Both the position numbers and the translations under genes were made by a program. The notes beneath the pieces were generated by a model. It was not told where the DNA came from. It saw nothing but the letters and a program-made list of their open reading frames with translations, and ran no database searches. Below are positions 1 through 12,984 of a stretch of 64,000 nucleotides of DNA, piece after piece. Every line of letters begins with the position of its first letter. The first letter of the stretch is position 1. The DNA lies in the NCBI RefSeq assembly GCF_000715075.1, contig NC_134087.1, positions 104,633,161 to 104,697,160 on the forward strand. The letters are read 5' to 3'. Origin of the DNA: Nicotiana tabacum (lineage: Eukaryota; Streptophyta; Magnoliopsida; Solanales; Solanaceae).

Positions 1-1678
1 ACCCTTACTTCACTTTTTTTTTGACTTTGTGCTCACATAACGTCCTAGAATCATAGCATATCTGTAATATTTGGATAAGTGCAATCTCATCCTTTCCTCA
101 ATTTTCGCATTCTTCATTTATCATTCCATATTCCCCCCTTTAGGGGAGTACTAAGACTTGGAGCTATGAAAACATGCTTATAGATGTTTTTCCTCTTCAT
201 CTTTGGCGTCCTTTCACATCATCGATGAACCTTACTCACTTGCGGTAATGCTTTTGTACCAAGGATAATAAAATCCCTCACTCGCGATGGTGACATTTAG
301 TGTAACTAGCACATACAATCGCTTAAGCTTAACGTTTCTCACATTGCTTGCTTTAAGGAAGCGTCTTCCTGAATGACCATTCTCTGAATATCTCATGAAT
401 CTTATTCTATTGTCCATTCTATTATCGCCGGAAAGCAATCTAAAATTCTCATGATGCCGACCGTTATCAAATCACCCAGTCCCTAATTCTTGTTTAGTTT
501 ATATTATTCACCAGCCCATACTGATTTCTATTATTCTGTGGTTTAATTCTCCCTTCTGGTAATCATGTTAGAGTCATGAACTTATTCCTTGAGATGAGGA
601 TATGACTTTATGGCATATACGCTTTTGTTGTCCTAAGGCATGTCACCTCTCATTTCTTCATTCACTTGACTAGACTCTGTAATACTGTCATTTCTTTTTT
701 TTTTCTTTTTTTCCTACCATCATTATCTATGCATCACACCATATTCATAATGCTTCCTTATCTCTCTTCCCATTACTCTGCTAATATTTCTGCATATCCC
801 TTTTCTTGTGAAAACTTCAATACGACATTCTTTCACTTTTAGCTCATCTTGCTTCATTCATCGGCTCTTCGGGGTGCTCAACGACCTCGCTCTACTAGGG
901 ATGAGAGTCACACTAAGGTAATATTTATCCCTTCCAGGCTTTCAATGTCTATTATCTGGAAAAAAAAATTGATCATGCTAGTATTCACAACTAATTGTAA
1001 TATTTTAGAGTACACCATCTGGGTGTCTCACAAGGAGATCTATTAGCACATTTGTAATATCCTTCAGCAATGTCAACTAATATAAGCAATCCATCACCAA
1101 TTTGGGTTACCATAACCCCAGCTAGATCTTGATATCCCGTCCTTCTCTTAACTATACTTGTTAGCCCCCCACAGGGCATAACTGAAATGGGTGTGACAAA
1201 TTGTACATACCTCTTGTTACTGTTGAATATAACTCAAAAAGCTTATGTTCCTCTGTCTAAATTATAAACACTGTTAACATTCATTAACTGGGCGTCTCGT
1301 ACCCTTCTTCATCTTGCTTCTTTTGCTTGTTGAAACTTGTATTTATCTTCATAATCTCTCATTGTATTTCACCATAAAGGTGGATAGGCATTCTTTCCCT
1401 AAGGCTTCTTATCAGGAAGTTTACACCTTTCAGTACACCCATGATCTGCTAAAGACCTCACATTTACTTGTCATAAGCATGATACAAAGATCGAATTCCT
1501 CTGACTCCGCTCTTCCACAGCTATCTCTCTTTCCAACCTTCTTTCCGGATGCAGGTATCGTCTTATTACAAATAAAATAGAATTTTGAAATTTGAATTCT
1601 TATAAGTGAGCTCTACCACACGATCTAGAGTAAGAAGAAAGAGTGACAATCCTAAATGCCCTGTAGCCTCCTGTTTAT

Positions 1679-1830
1679 AAGTGTGGTGCACGACACACAC
1701 ATAAACAAGACTCTACTAGACACAGCTTGTAGACTCCCTAAGACAGAACTGCTCAAGTGTGGTGCATGACACACCCATAAATAAGACTCTATTAGACACG
1801 GCTTGTAGAATCCCTAGGACAGAACTACTC
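1679..1830 (-). repeat. 76-bp tandem duplication beside the E4 primer site
   Basis: Two near-identical copies begin at 1679 and 1755 with the same word AAGTGTGGTGCA and run to the primer-binding site. They differ at only a few positions. The duplication sits in what would be the untranslated leader of the element. Confidence 0.8.
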
Positions 1831-1838
1831 TGATACCA
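1827..1838 (-). other. E4 primer-binding site (initiator tRNA-Met type)
   Basis: On the minus strand the sequence reads TGGTATCAGAGT four bases after the LTR end. TGGTATCAGAGC is the complement of the 3' end of plant initiator tRNA-Met, so 11 of 12 bases match. It marks the LTR at 1843-5874 as the 5' LTR of a minus-strand element. Confidence 0.8.
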
Positions 1839-3659
1839 CTTATGTCACGACCCAAATCGATGGGCCGTGATGGGCACCTGGTACCTTATTCAACCGAGTA
1901 CCAATGTAACGTATCTTTTATATCATTCTATCATAGGTAAATGGACCAGAGTAAAGTAAGAGGGAATACAAACTTATACATATGAAGTACGGGCCTATAA
2001 GACCAAAATAGCCACTTGTGTACTGAACATGAGCCAACAAGGCCATACAATCTTTTACATACATGACATCTGTCTACAAGCTTCTAAGAATACATAATTT
2101 TCATAAATGTCGGAACAGATTCCCGCCATACCAAACAATACACGTCTAAATCATAATAACTAATCAAGCAACTATGAAGCAAATGGAGCACACCAACATT
2201 TTCTGCTAAGCTGCTAGCCTACTTGGAGGGCTCTCGACCTGTCTATTGGGACCTGCGGGCATGAAACATAGCGTCCACAGGCGAAAGGGACGTCAGTACG
2301 AATAATGTACCGAGTATGTAAGGCACATAAATAACTACATAACAGACATGGAGGACATCTAGAGTAAATGACTCTACCTGTAAGTATGGATAACTTTGTA
2401 AATCATGAAATAATTATAGTGTCATGCATATGCATATGAACGTCATGTCGTACATAGGTACATGTTTCATAATATCATCAGCCTCTAAGGGCATCCCATC
2501 ATATCATCTCGGCCACGGTGGGCAAAATCATCAGCGTATACCAGTTGATCAGGTGGTGGTGCATATATAACACCATAAACTTTCTCATATCCTATATACA
2601 TATATATACATACATATATATGCGTATATAATGTCATCTGGTCATGGATCAATGTACATGAATGCAATGCATGAAAAGTACGTTAATAAAATCTTTCGAA
2701 ATGTCATAAGATAATTTTGCGTTTAAGTAATATCATAAAGTAAACACTTTTCAACTTTCATATTTTTCTAAGACCTATGAACAGATGATAAAATATTATG
2801 ACACATAGAAATTCAAAAACATAGATATCTCTAATACTTCTAAGAATAGAGTCATTTATGGAATTTGTGCATTTTCTCGTTTCGTCTGTGTCGTATAGAT
2901 CATGCCAAAAGAAAGAAGGGATAGCCTTAACATACCTGGAGTAGGGAAAAATCCGTATAATATTTTTGGAAAAGATTGCACCGTACTCTTTTAGACCCGT
3001 AAAATTTTACGTTGCTATGATTCCAAAAATGCTCGTTGAAACCTTGCAAGATTTCTTGTGGTTTAATGGAGTACTTAGAATCAAATCTTCATTTGAATTT
3101 GAAGATGGCAATGTTCTGGCAGCGTTATGGACTTTGTTTTGAAAGTCATCTCTTAATATTCTAATTGTAGTAATGTGACTACTACTACTATTTTGGATGG
3201 TATACTAAGTAGGAGGTGTCTTTTCACCTTGGTCCTTGATTGCCATATATTAAATGAGTAAGAAGTCTTTGTGGCCAACTGCCACATTTTTGGGAGGGTA
3301 GATTTTATTATTTTTTATTTACTTATTATTTAATTAGGTAATGTCTCGTTACCCAGTAATTAACCAATTATCCGTATAATTAAGAATTATTTTCACTTAC
3401 TTAAAATATTGCTCACTTTTCACATACCTTATTATTATGGCCATGTGGTACATTGTATGTTACTAGTCCATAAATATCGGGTATTTTAGCTCGGGCCGTA
3501 TTTTATCCTAAAATGCCAAATTCCAACGAATTCATTTACTTCGACTTGCTTCCCCTCTCACCTTCACGAATTTACTCATCACTTATAGTCCTTATAACCT
3601 CCATATAATCTTTTCCTTGGACTGATTTCAATTACCTTACAACAAATTCAACGTACAAC

Positions 3660-3836
3660 ACTACAGGGTACAATATCATCGTAACTTAATGCTGTGAAGC
3701 GTAACATTACCGTAATGTAATACTGCAAGGCGTAACATCATCGTAATGTAATTTTGCAAGGTGTAATATCATCGTAATATAATATTGCAGGACGTAACAT
3801 CATCGAAATATTGCGGGGTGTAACATACGGTCTGTT
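3660..3836 (-). repeat. 31-bp minisatellite in the E4 LTR
   Basis: The word ATCATCG with its variant ATTACCG recurs at 3674, 3706, 3737, 3768 and 3799, a steady spacing of 31-32 bp. Each unit contains GTAACATCATCGTAATGTAA-like sequence followed by TGCAAGG. It occupies the same relative place in the LTR as unrelated minisatellites in the other LTR families of this window. Confidence 0.85.
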
Positions 3837-4865
3837 ACGTTGTGCAACCCAATCAAAATACCACTCTCAATACGGCTCTAAGGCCTATCTCAGTCATCAA
3901 CCACTCAAGTCTTACGGGCCCATAATCTAATATCACTCACCCCAAACTGTACCATATTTAGAAAATAGCAACGTCTGATGCAATAGAGAATAATGAATAG
4001 AGATTGAAATATGATATGTAAATGAAAAATCAGGATTGAGTGTATAAGCTATGCCAGATATTTCAAAACAACAGAAATAACCTCATTATGTTTCAACAAA
4101 GTAAACACAAATCCTAAACATGACTTTCTAACATGAATCATAGTTCAAATAATCAAAGAAGTAGAGAAAATATGGATATAACGAGGTACGATAGTAAAAC
4201 AATTCCAATGATAGTCTAAAAGTCAACTCGGGTCATGAATAAATCGGTGCACGCATGCATGCACGTCACCTAGCATGTGAGTCGCCCTAACTCATCTCAC
4301 ATAACATAGTCTCCAGGGTTAATTACCTTCAAATCCAAGTTCAGATATATTACATACATCGAACAAGCCAAATCAAATATCGAGCAAGCTAAATAATACT
4401 CTAGAAACACCATCCCGCGTGAATCAACCTCTGAATGGCTCAAAACTAGCCAAAAGCAACTCAAAAACATCAAATAATTCCATGGAAAACATACCCAAGA
4501 TATAAAGGTCGAATCTTTAATCAAATACTCAAAGTCAACAAAAAAGTCAACCCAGGCCTGTACCACGGAACCCGTCAAAACTTATGAATTTTGATAACTC
4601 ATTTGGATATGAGTCCAACCATACTAATTTCACCCAATTACGACTCTAAATCGATGTTCAAAACTCATTATTCACTTTAGAAAAGATTTGATAAAACCCC
4701 CCAATTCTCCAATAAAAAATATGAAGTAATTCACAATGAACTACTGTAATCATGTTAAATTTCAAAAATGAAGTCAAATACCGGCCCCCATGAAAAGATG
4801 AGAAGAACGCCGTGCAAATCACCTCAATCTTATGCTCAAAATACTAAAAAGAACGTAGTTTGATA

Positions 4866-4873
4866 TTTTTATA
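4866..4873 (-). promoter_or_regulatory. E4 LTR TATA box
   Basis: The minus strand reads TATAAAAA about 1.0 kb inside the LTR. Just upstream on that strand (4880-4990) is a cluster of GCG/CGC words such as TTTTGCGGAC and TTCGCAC. This is the position where the other chromovirus LTRs here carry their TATA boxes. Confidence 0.5.
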
Positions 4874-5874
4874 CACAGGAATTTCTGCTTTTGCGCCCAA
4901 AAAGCCGTGCATGAGGTTTTCCAACTATCATTTATGCTTTTGCGGACAAATTTTCGCACTTGCAGTGTCGGAGATACGGACCAACGTCGCATCTATGAAG
5001 TACCAACACCAGCTTTTATCTCCAACATTAAAATGAGCATAACTCCCTCATACGATGTCCAAATTCGATGATTCCTTTTTATATGGCTCCGTAATTATGA
5101 TACATATCTAATGGTTCAATCAAAATAGAATTTTTAGCTTATTTTCTTAATGTGGTACCATTTATGCTTGAAGAAACGACGTTGATACACAAAAAATGAG
5201 CGCAACACAACCCAAACCTATCCGTAACTCACCCTCCCTCCCCTCTCGGGACCCCGTCCGAATATTTCAACAAGTCTCAAAATATAATACGGACCTACTC
5301 GATGCCTCAAATCACTCATAACAACATCAAAACCACGAATCGCACCTCAAATCAAACTTAATAGACTTTTGAACTTTCAACTTCCAAAACTCGTGCTGAA
5401 CCATATCAAATCAACTCGAAATGACCTCAAATTTTGCACACAAGTTTCAAATGACTTAACTAACCATTTCCATCTCTTGTAACAATAATCTGAATCCAAC
5501 ATCATCAAAGTCAATTCCCGGTCAAGTCTATGAACTTTCCAACCTTCAAATTTCAAACTTTTTCCAATTATGGCCAAAACTTTCTAGAAGCCTCCAAATG
5601 CAAATACGGGCATACGCCCCAGTCCAAAATTACCATCCGGACCTAACGGAACCATCAAAACTCCGACCCATGATCAAATACATAAAAGTCAAACTTGGTC
5701 AACTCTTCCAACTTAAAGCTTCCTATCTAAGAATCATTCTCCCTAATCAATTCAGAACCGCTCGAAAACCAAAACCGACAGTACCACATGTCATAATATA
5801 CCATATGAATCTACTCAAACCTCAAATCACCGAGCGAAGTAGAACTACTCAAAACAACCGATCGGGTCCTTACA

Positions 5875-6090
5875 ATAGATTATGATTTTGTCTTCTCATT
5901 CATCTTCCCTACCTATACTATTTCTGGGCATTTTATAAACTCGTGGTCACCATTATCAATCGCTTCATCTCATGTCCTAATAAAACACCATAAAGTCAGA
6001 TAACATCCAAATGGAAGTATGGATATATTCATAGAAAAAGCAAAATTAGGTATACCTTAAGGAGCAAAGGCTAGAGGAAAACCTTCTTCA
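5875..6090. other. Unassigned flank of E4
   Basis: This lies just outside the E4 LTR. I see no coding sequence, repeat or RNA gene in it. Confidence 0.5.
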
Positions 6091-7320
6091 ATGAATCCTA
6101 GATTTTGAAGAAAATTTAAGCCTGAATAACATGTAACAATTGTTAGAGTAATAATTCTATTTTTAAACATGTTCTTTTTAATGAAAAATAATAATTATAT
6201 TGTTGTAATCCTTTGAGTATTAGTACATTGCAAGTATATGTTGTTAGTGTGTACACAATAAATTTGTGTCACAAAATAATTGAGACCATAAAATATTGCA
6301 ACAATTGTAGTATTGATTTCAAACAATATAAGAGTTACAATCTCTATGATTCTTTGATTCTTTTTTTTTAATAATAAATTAATTAAAGGGCTTTTGAGCT
6401 TGATCTTGAATCTATATTTGTTTCAATGAATGATGATCCTGAATTCAACTAGCACGAACTTTGATTTGGACTCGTACTCCTTGAACGTTGATTTCATCTT
6501 CGTTCTTGAGTTTGAACTTGAATTTGATTGCTTGAAACTTGAAGATTGCAAAGAAATTTGCGGCGTTTGATCCACGAACTTTCTTTTGCTTCTTGTTATG
6601 GTTTTTGGTCCCTTTTCCGAGTTACGAAGACTCTTATTTATAGTTATGGAAGAGAAGAGTTATACATAGAACAAACTCTATCTGGCCAATCAAATTGAAG
6701 CGTGATAAGACCACATTTGATTGGCCATAACATGTCATTTGCACATGTGGAAATTTTTTATTGGCCTTTCTATTTGACCTAGCATGCCTTGTCATTTTAA
6801 TATATGACATGTTCTTATTGGCTCTTTCATTTGACTTGGCGTGCATTGTCATTTTAAGTGTGGCACCAAACTGGTCCAACAAATACCCTTACTCCAGACT
6901 TGTCAAGGTTTTTTAACTTTTGAAGCCAAGGATTGAAGCGCATTTCTTGCAAATATCCAATTGGTCTTCACGTAAAAACATGTTCTATGATACAAATTGA
7001 TAAGATTCAAAATCTAAAAATTTGAGATTATCCATGAAAATTCACGTGAGCCCATTAAGATCAACTCGAATTAGCTTTCTTTGATCACTGATCAAACAAT
7101 TTATGTCGTACACTTTAATACTATCTGTAAAGGAGATCCCTCCACGTAAGACCATTACTTTATTTTGTCTTTCAAGTATGGTCACAAATTGATCCACGTC
7201 AATTTGCACAATGCCTTTAAAAGTCAAGTTTTCTAGGAGACAATGACACTGAGTTCTAGTTGGAAACATATTTTCCAGCCGCCAGTAGCTTGTCCCCCTA
7301 GTTGAATTAAAACCAAATTC
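6091..7320 (-). mobile_element. AT-rich segment, possible Copia-type LTR remnant
   Basis: No ORF with family features is present. A run of CTTGAA/TTGAAC words (about 6400-6550) and a minus-strand TATAAATA at 6635-6642 resemble the promoter and leader part of some plant Copia LTRs. Between 6690 and 6870 the words TTGGCC, TTTGACTTGGC and TGTCATTTTAA recur as a loose 60-70 bp repeat. No LTR ends or target duplication could be placed, so this is a weak call. Confidence 0.3.
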
Positions 7321-7347
7321 TTGTTGGACTATAATAAACTATTACTG

Positions 7348-7399
7348 GTCCCACATCGCCATTAATCTTCAAATAGTCATACTACTAAATCTATAAATA
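7348..7399 (+). promoter_or_regulatory. GTCCCACATCG plus TATA box, spaced 33 bp
   Basis: GTCCCACATCG at 7348-7358 exactly matches the plant snRNA upstream sequence element (RTCCCACATCG). TATAAATA follows at 7392-7399 with 33 bp between, close to the spacing of Pol II snRNA promoters. E0 inserted at 7416, just before the expected start site. The DNA beyond E0 (from 23128) does not resemble an snRNA. The same GTCCCACATCG word also occurs near the start of many Copia and TRIM LTRs, and TGTTGGACT at 7322 fits an LTR start, so that explanation is at least as likely. Confidence 0.4.
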
Positions 7400-8289
7400 A
7401 CCATACGCCTTTCATTGTAACGATCCGACCGGTCATTTTGAGCTCTAGCGCGTCGTTAGGCGGTTGGAGGCTATGAGTAACTTAATTTCAGGTATTATGA
7501 CTTGTACGCGTGATCGGAATTTATATTCGGGGAGTTCGGATTCGATTTGGAAAGGGAATTATTATTTCGTAAGCTTTAAGTTGGAAGAATCAACTAAGGT
7601 TAGATTTTTGAGTAAACGACCTCGGAATCGGGATTTAAAGGTATCAACAGGTTCGTATGATGGTTTCGGATTTGGGTGTATGTCCAAATCGGATTTTGGA
7701 TGACCCGGGAGCATTTCGGCATCTATTGTGGAAGTTATCATTTTGGAAGAATTTCATAAATTTGGGTTGAACTGCATTTCAAAGTAATCAATGTCCGTTT
7801 CGGATTTCGAGTCTAGGAATACCTTAGTATAGTGATTCTGGTATTAGGAGCATGTCCAGAAGTGGATTTGGAGGTTCATAGGTCATTTTGGAGTCGTTTG
7901 GCTAAAGTTAGAAATTTGAAGGTTTTGAGAAGTTTGGTCGGAAATAGACATTTTGATATCGGGGTTGGAATCCGATTCTGAAAGTCAAAGTAGGTCCGTA
8001 GTGTCGAATGTGACTTGTGTGCAAAATTTGAGGTCAATCGAACGTGATTTGATAGGTTTCGGCATCAAAAGTAGAAATTGAAGTTTCAAGGTCTTTAAGT
8101 TTGAATTGGAGAGTGATGCGTGACTTTTAGCATTGTTTGATGTGATTTTAGGGCTCGATTAAGTTTGTATGGTGTTTTGGGACTTGGTATGTTTGCTTCA
8201 GGTCTCGGGGGCCTCGGATTGATTTTGGATGGTTAACTGATCAAGGTTTGAAGTTGAAGAGCTGCTGAAGTTGGGGACTACTAGTGTAA

Positions 8290-8597
8290 TCGCACCCGTG
8301 GAGTGCGCACCGCTGGTGCGAGCCCCCAGAAGCACGAAGGAAGCCGCAGAAGTGGAATTGGACTGGGCTTGGCTGGGGCGCATATGCGACACAGCTCCCG
8401 CAGAAGCGAGACCGCAGGAGCGATCGGGGCTCCGCAGAAGTGAACTGCATAAGTGGATTCAGCCCGCATAAGCAGACGTGGTTAAGTTTCGTTGAAACCG
8501 CACCTGCGATGGGAATTTCCGCAGGTGCAGAGCCGCAGAAGCGGCTGGTGGACCGCAGGTGCAAAAGGTCGGGTTGGGCAGTGTGTTTTTATAAAAA
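8290..8597 (+). promoter_or_regulatory. E0 5' LTR promoter: CpG word cluster and TATA
   Basis: Repeated words GCAGAAGCG, CGCAGGTGC and GCGAGACCGCAGG crowd 8290-8580. They include an inverted repeat with arms GCACCTGCG and CGCAGGTGC near 8500-8530. TATAAAAA follows at 8590-8597. The cluster is far richer in CpG than the AT-rich surroundings. The 3' LTR has the same arrangement at 20820-21127. Confidence 0.6.
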
Positions 8598-9708
8598 AAT
8601 GGGTTTTTGGCTCATTTTTTTCAAATTTACACTTTGGATGGGCGATTTTGGAGCCTTTGAGGAGGGGGTTTCTTCATCTATTATGAGATAAGTAATTTTC
8701 GCACATACCGAGTTAAATGCATGGCTTGTATATAGATTTATACATGTAAAGTTTATGGAAATTTGGGAGTTTTGTGGAAAACCTAGAAATATGTATTTTT
8801 GGATTTCAACCACGAATGTGGGCATGAACATGAGAATAAATCATATATTTGAGTTTGTAATGTTATGAGTAATGTTTATTTTTGAAAAATTTCGGAATCT
8901 GGGCACGCATGCCCGAGGGTGATTTTATCGACTTTTCAAGCGGAGTTAGAATATTGTTTTTGTAAATAAGATTATAATGAGAATTTGACTATATATTAAT
9001 GTGTTTGCATAATTATTTACTAGTTTTGGAGCGTTGGGCTTCGATTTGAGTCGTCCGAAGGGCTTGGGAGCCGTTTATAGAACTTCGGAGCGAGGTAAGT
9101 CTCTTTTCTAACCTTGAAAGAGGGAATTTACCCTATATGTGAAATAATTCAATATGTGTTTCTATTTGTGAGGGGCTACATATGCACGAGGTTATGAGAG
9201 TCTGTATGTAGCTACTAGCTATGCCTATATCCGGGTAGTGTTAGGCGTACATCATGCCTCGTTGTCCTTGCTATTTTATTTATGGTTGTTGCTTTCCTTG
9301 AGAAGAAACAAGATTTAGGTTACATAATAATTGTATTGAAAGGAATTTAAATTGAAGAATTTAAGATTTTTACGAGTTCTATTAAACTTCATATTTTCGA
9401 AAATAATTAAGGAATTTTTCAATTATTTAACAAATCTTTGTGTAACCGCGCGCATGTATGTTTCGCGAGCGGAATATTTCCTTAAAAGCTTCCCGTCGAA
9501 TTGTCTTTATTTTGAAAAGAATTAAGAATGAGATTATGATTTATTAATAAATCCTTATTCGACCGCGTCGCATGAATGATTCGCGAGCGGGGAAATTCCT
9601 TAAATTTATATTTGACCGCGTCACACGATAATTTGTGAGCGGGGTATTACCTTCTACTACTCTCAGGGGAGCGGGTCGATCGCCTTGGCAGGTTAATAGA
9701 TGCATCTA

Positions 9709-9862
<154 letters not shown>

Positions 9863-10151
9863 TATATTATCCTCATGGAATCATGTGTAATATTTGGCAA
9901 GAAGCCAGTGTATCTGAGGGATTCTCCCTGATTTGAATCATGACAACTTCTTTGATGAAATCCACTATATCTATATATATATATTTATATATGAGGGAAT
10001 TTGCTAGTTGTGAGCTTGAGTAAAATTATAAAGAGGGGAATTGTATCATGTATCTTTTACTTGTTTGTTTCATATATTTACTCTGTCTCATATTTATTCA
10101 CTTCTTTACTATACCTGATATTATTGGACCACTAATAAGTGTCGAAGTCGA

Positions 10152-10180
10152 CCCCTCGTCACTACTTCTTCGAGATTAGA
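10152..10180 (+). other. Conserved hairpin block in E0 5' LTR
   Basis: CCCTCGTCACTACTTCTTCG followed by AGATTAGAC forms a short stem (CTCG/CGAG) around the loop. The same block with stem CCTCG/CGAGG and flank GGTTAGRCT lies in the LTRs of E1, E2, E3 and the E0 3' LTR, although the rest of those LTRs differs widely. Confidence 0.6.
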
Positions 10181-10662
10181 CTGGATACTTACTGGGTATG
10201 TGTTATTTTCCTACTCATACTACACTTGATGTATATTTTTGTTGTACAGGAACATATATGTCTAGTGGCCTAGAGGGTGTTGCGGCATTGTTGTTATGGA
10301 TACTTAGTTGAGCTGCATCTTATAAGTCGATCCGCAGCCAACAGAGTCTCCTTCAGAGTATTTGTATTTCTTTTTCTGTCCAACCTTGTATTCCAGATAG
10401 TTATTGTATGGTATCTTAATTCCTTGTAAATGCTCCTACACTTGTAACACCGGGTTCTATGATGATTAAGGGATATTCAGTATTAAGATTTGAAAATATT
10501 ATTAATTATTCTACAAAGATTATCTTTTTACTATTTAAATTAAAGGAAATTTATGATTTCAAAGATTTTAAATGACTATTTAATTAATTATTTAGTGTTG
10601 TCTTGCCTGATAGAGGTGTCCGATGCCATCATGACCCTTAATAAATTTTGGGTCTGACAACA

Positions 10663-10674
10663 TGGTATTAGAAC
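10663..10674 (+). other. E0 primer-binding site
   Basis: TGGTATTAGAAC begins three bases after the 5' LTR. It matches the initiator tRNA-Met complement TGGTATCAGAGC at 10 of 12 positions, the mismatches being transitions. Confidence 0.75.
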
Positions 10675-12364
10675 TGTAGGTTCACTTAGGTCTCACGAGT
10701 CATGAGCAAATCTGGTACAGTCTTGTGGATCGGTAAGGAAATGACTGTATTTATCTTCAAGATGCTACAAGACTGTTAGGATCACTTCCCTTCTTGATTC
10801 CTCATCGTGCGATTTGATTTTTTTGAGGCTTGTGCCTTTACTTCTTTCCTATTCAATCTTATGCAACGTGAAGTGCATGATATCGATCGAGAATTGAGGA
10901 ATTGTAGTGGTACTACGATGCGGTGCAGGATGTTTCTCCCTGCGTAGTTGATTGGAATATTGTCGTCGCTTTGCGGTAGGATATTCCATCATTTCAGCTC
11001 GGTGGCTGTACTTCCAAGAGCTTTGAGGCTATGCACAAGTTGCTAAGATGCTCATGGGTAGTTATCGCACAGTATTGATGTGATGGTGAGGTTCTTGCCT
11101 ATATGTCGGGGCAGTGAATGACTTGAAAGGAGGTTTACTCAGCACATGATTCAGAGATTCGGTATTTTCATTCCCGGCAGAGGGAAGGCAATCAGACTAT
11201 AAGTGTTTTGGTTTGGGCTGATATAGTGATGGGACTTGGTACTTCGAGCATGGTGGAATTTTTATCTATGATGTGGTGTTATTGTCCTTATTGAATGCGT
11301 TAAGTTCGCCGGTGTTTGATTTTCTTCATTTCGCCTTTGGGTATAGTAGCGTAAAATAGTGCCGGAGAAGTGGCTATCGGAGATCGCGTTGTGCAGTGGT
11401 TCAGGATCAAATCGGCGTTCCTAGTGTTTATGGCTCGAGAAAGATGATTCTCGGAAAGGGTTAAAGTTAGTAGCGATCTATTGGTTCAAGTGCTACAGAG
11501 ATAGAATTTCATTTAAGGCAACAGCTGGGCAACGAAGAATAAGGAAGGACATGTGGTAATTTCATACGGTGGTTAAATTTTTAGAAGGCCAAGTGTAAGA
11601 AGTAGAAGTTGAGTAGTTGCTTAAGGGAGAGGGTTTGACCAAAGTGGGAGAGTGGCAGTGTAGTATATGAGTTCTTCAATAGGATGACTACACTCCTGAA
11701 AAACGTTTAGAGTGATTTGGGATTCATGGTGGTCATGACTAGGTTTACAGACTTAATTTGGAATATTGGCTATTATACGGGGGAGATTGGATACAACAGA
11801 AAAGAGTTACTTGATATGAAGAAGTGTACAAAATGCCTTTGGATTGGAATGTACCGTCGCACCTTTTAGTAGATGTCAAATGGGGAGTAAACGGGCTTGT
11901 ACAGTTGGTGAATATGCACGGATCTGGGATGGTTTATTGGTTTTGTAGTGATTGCACTCGGTGCAGCATTGTTGGAAGATTTCGAGGAATTTGGTGAGTC
12001 GATAGCGCGAGGTCATGTTAGAGAGGAAGGATGAACCATGGTGGGTTTCAAAGTTATGCGGTGGTGGCTTCGAGCTAAGTGGGAGAAGCCTATCGCCTAC
12101 GATTGGATTGCATGGTTATCTATTTGTGAGGTTCCTAGTTATCAGTGTATTGCTGGGTTATTAGGACTAAGCAAAGAGAACATCAGTGGTGATTTGAACA
12201 ATGGATTTGTAGAATGTGTGCTATAATTGGCCTTATCAATTTATGTTCAGACTTTGGGAAGACTCGGGATGTATGCTTCGTGTAGAGGTGATATGAAAGG
12301 AAAGTGATTCAGCCGGGTGATTCTGAGGGTGTTCATGTGCCAACGAAGCCTTGGAGTTTGATTA
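10675..12364 (+). mobile_element. E0 internal region, left part (non-coding)
   Basis: The first 130 bp (GTCTTGTGGATCGGTAAGG... through ...TCGTGCGATTTGA) resemble the leader of E2 at 42320-42440. After that no gag-like reading frame follows, unlike E2, where gag starts about 40 bp later. A 62-codon ORF at 12038-12226 has no family features and I do not call it a gene. The right-hand continuation of this region starts at 17589. Confidence 0.65.
12360..12364. other. Target-site duplication of N1, left copy
   Basis: GATTA directly precedes TGTCACGACCC of N1 and is repeated exactly at 17589-17593 directly after GTCGTTACA. Confidence 0.9.
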
Positions 12365-12984
12365 TGTCACGACCCTAAAACCGATTCGGTCGTGATGGCG
12401 CGTATCGTGAAACTAGGCAAGCCGACACAACTCCCGAATTAACCATTTAATCAATAACAATCATTTTAAGCCGTTAATTAATCAGATATCTCATAATGTA
12501 AGTATAAATGAATAGTGCGGAATAAATACACAAGTCCGACATCGGGGTGTCACAAGTCACGAGCATCTACTAAGGTCTGAATATAATAAAAAGCCTGAAA
12601 ATATACTAAAACAATATAAGAAATACAAGAGGAAGAAGAGCAGGGCTGCGAACCTTGGGCAACTACCTTGCTAACTCCGATGACTCTATCACTGAGCAAT
12701 CACCACCCGCAACCGGGTTCAGAAATACCTTAATCTGCACACAAGGTGTAGGGAGTAATGTGAGTACGCCAACTCAGTAAGTAGTAAAAGTAAATGAAAG
12801 CTGAGTAGTAAGAAAACGCGTAAACCACGTCAAAACACTACAACAAATGTAGGACATTTCCAACATTGTACAGAAGTCATTTACTTTGTGAAATCATGCT
12901 CAGTTTCGGTAAACCATTTTAAAACAACTTTCAATAGTTTCAAACGAGTGATGAAACAATGAGTAAAAATGATAGAAACGTAGA

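Larger units (their letters stand above)
1..1842 (-). mobile_element. E4 internal region, 5' end only (decayed)
   Basis: This stretch lies downstream, on the minus strand, of the LTR at 1843-5874 and its primer-binding site, so it should be the leader and gag region of that element. I find no frame with recognisable gag motifs, and the short ORFs here overlap on both strands without family features. It is T-rich on the plus strand. The rest of the element would lie beyond the left edge. The identity rests on position next to the LTR and primer site, not on coding content. Confidence 0.5.
1843..5874 (-). repeat. E4 5' LTR, 4.0 kb, chromovirus type
   Basis: The left edge is TGTCACGACCC and the right edge GGGTCCTTACA, giving TG...CA ends with an extended inverted repeat as in the other LTRs here. 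The primer site lies directly outside the left edge. Reading on the minus strand from 5874, a TATA box lies about 1.0 kb in and a 31-bp tandem array about 2.0-2.2 kb in. The part around 2400-2700 recurs in plus orientation at about 35780-36075. No second copy of this LTR lies in the window. The ends are well supported; the family name is an inference. Confidence 0.75.
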
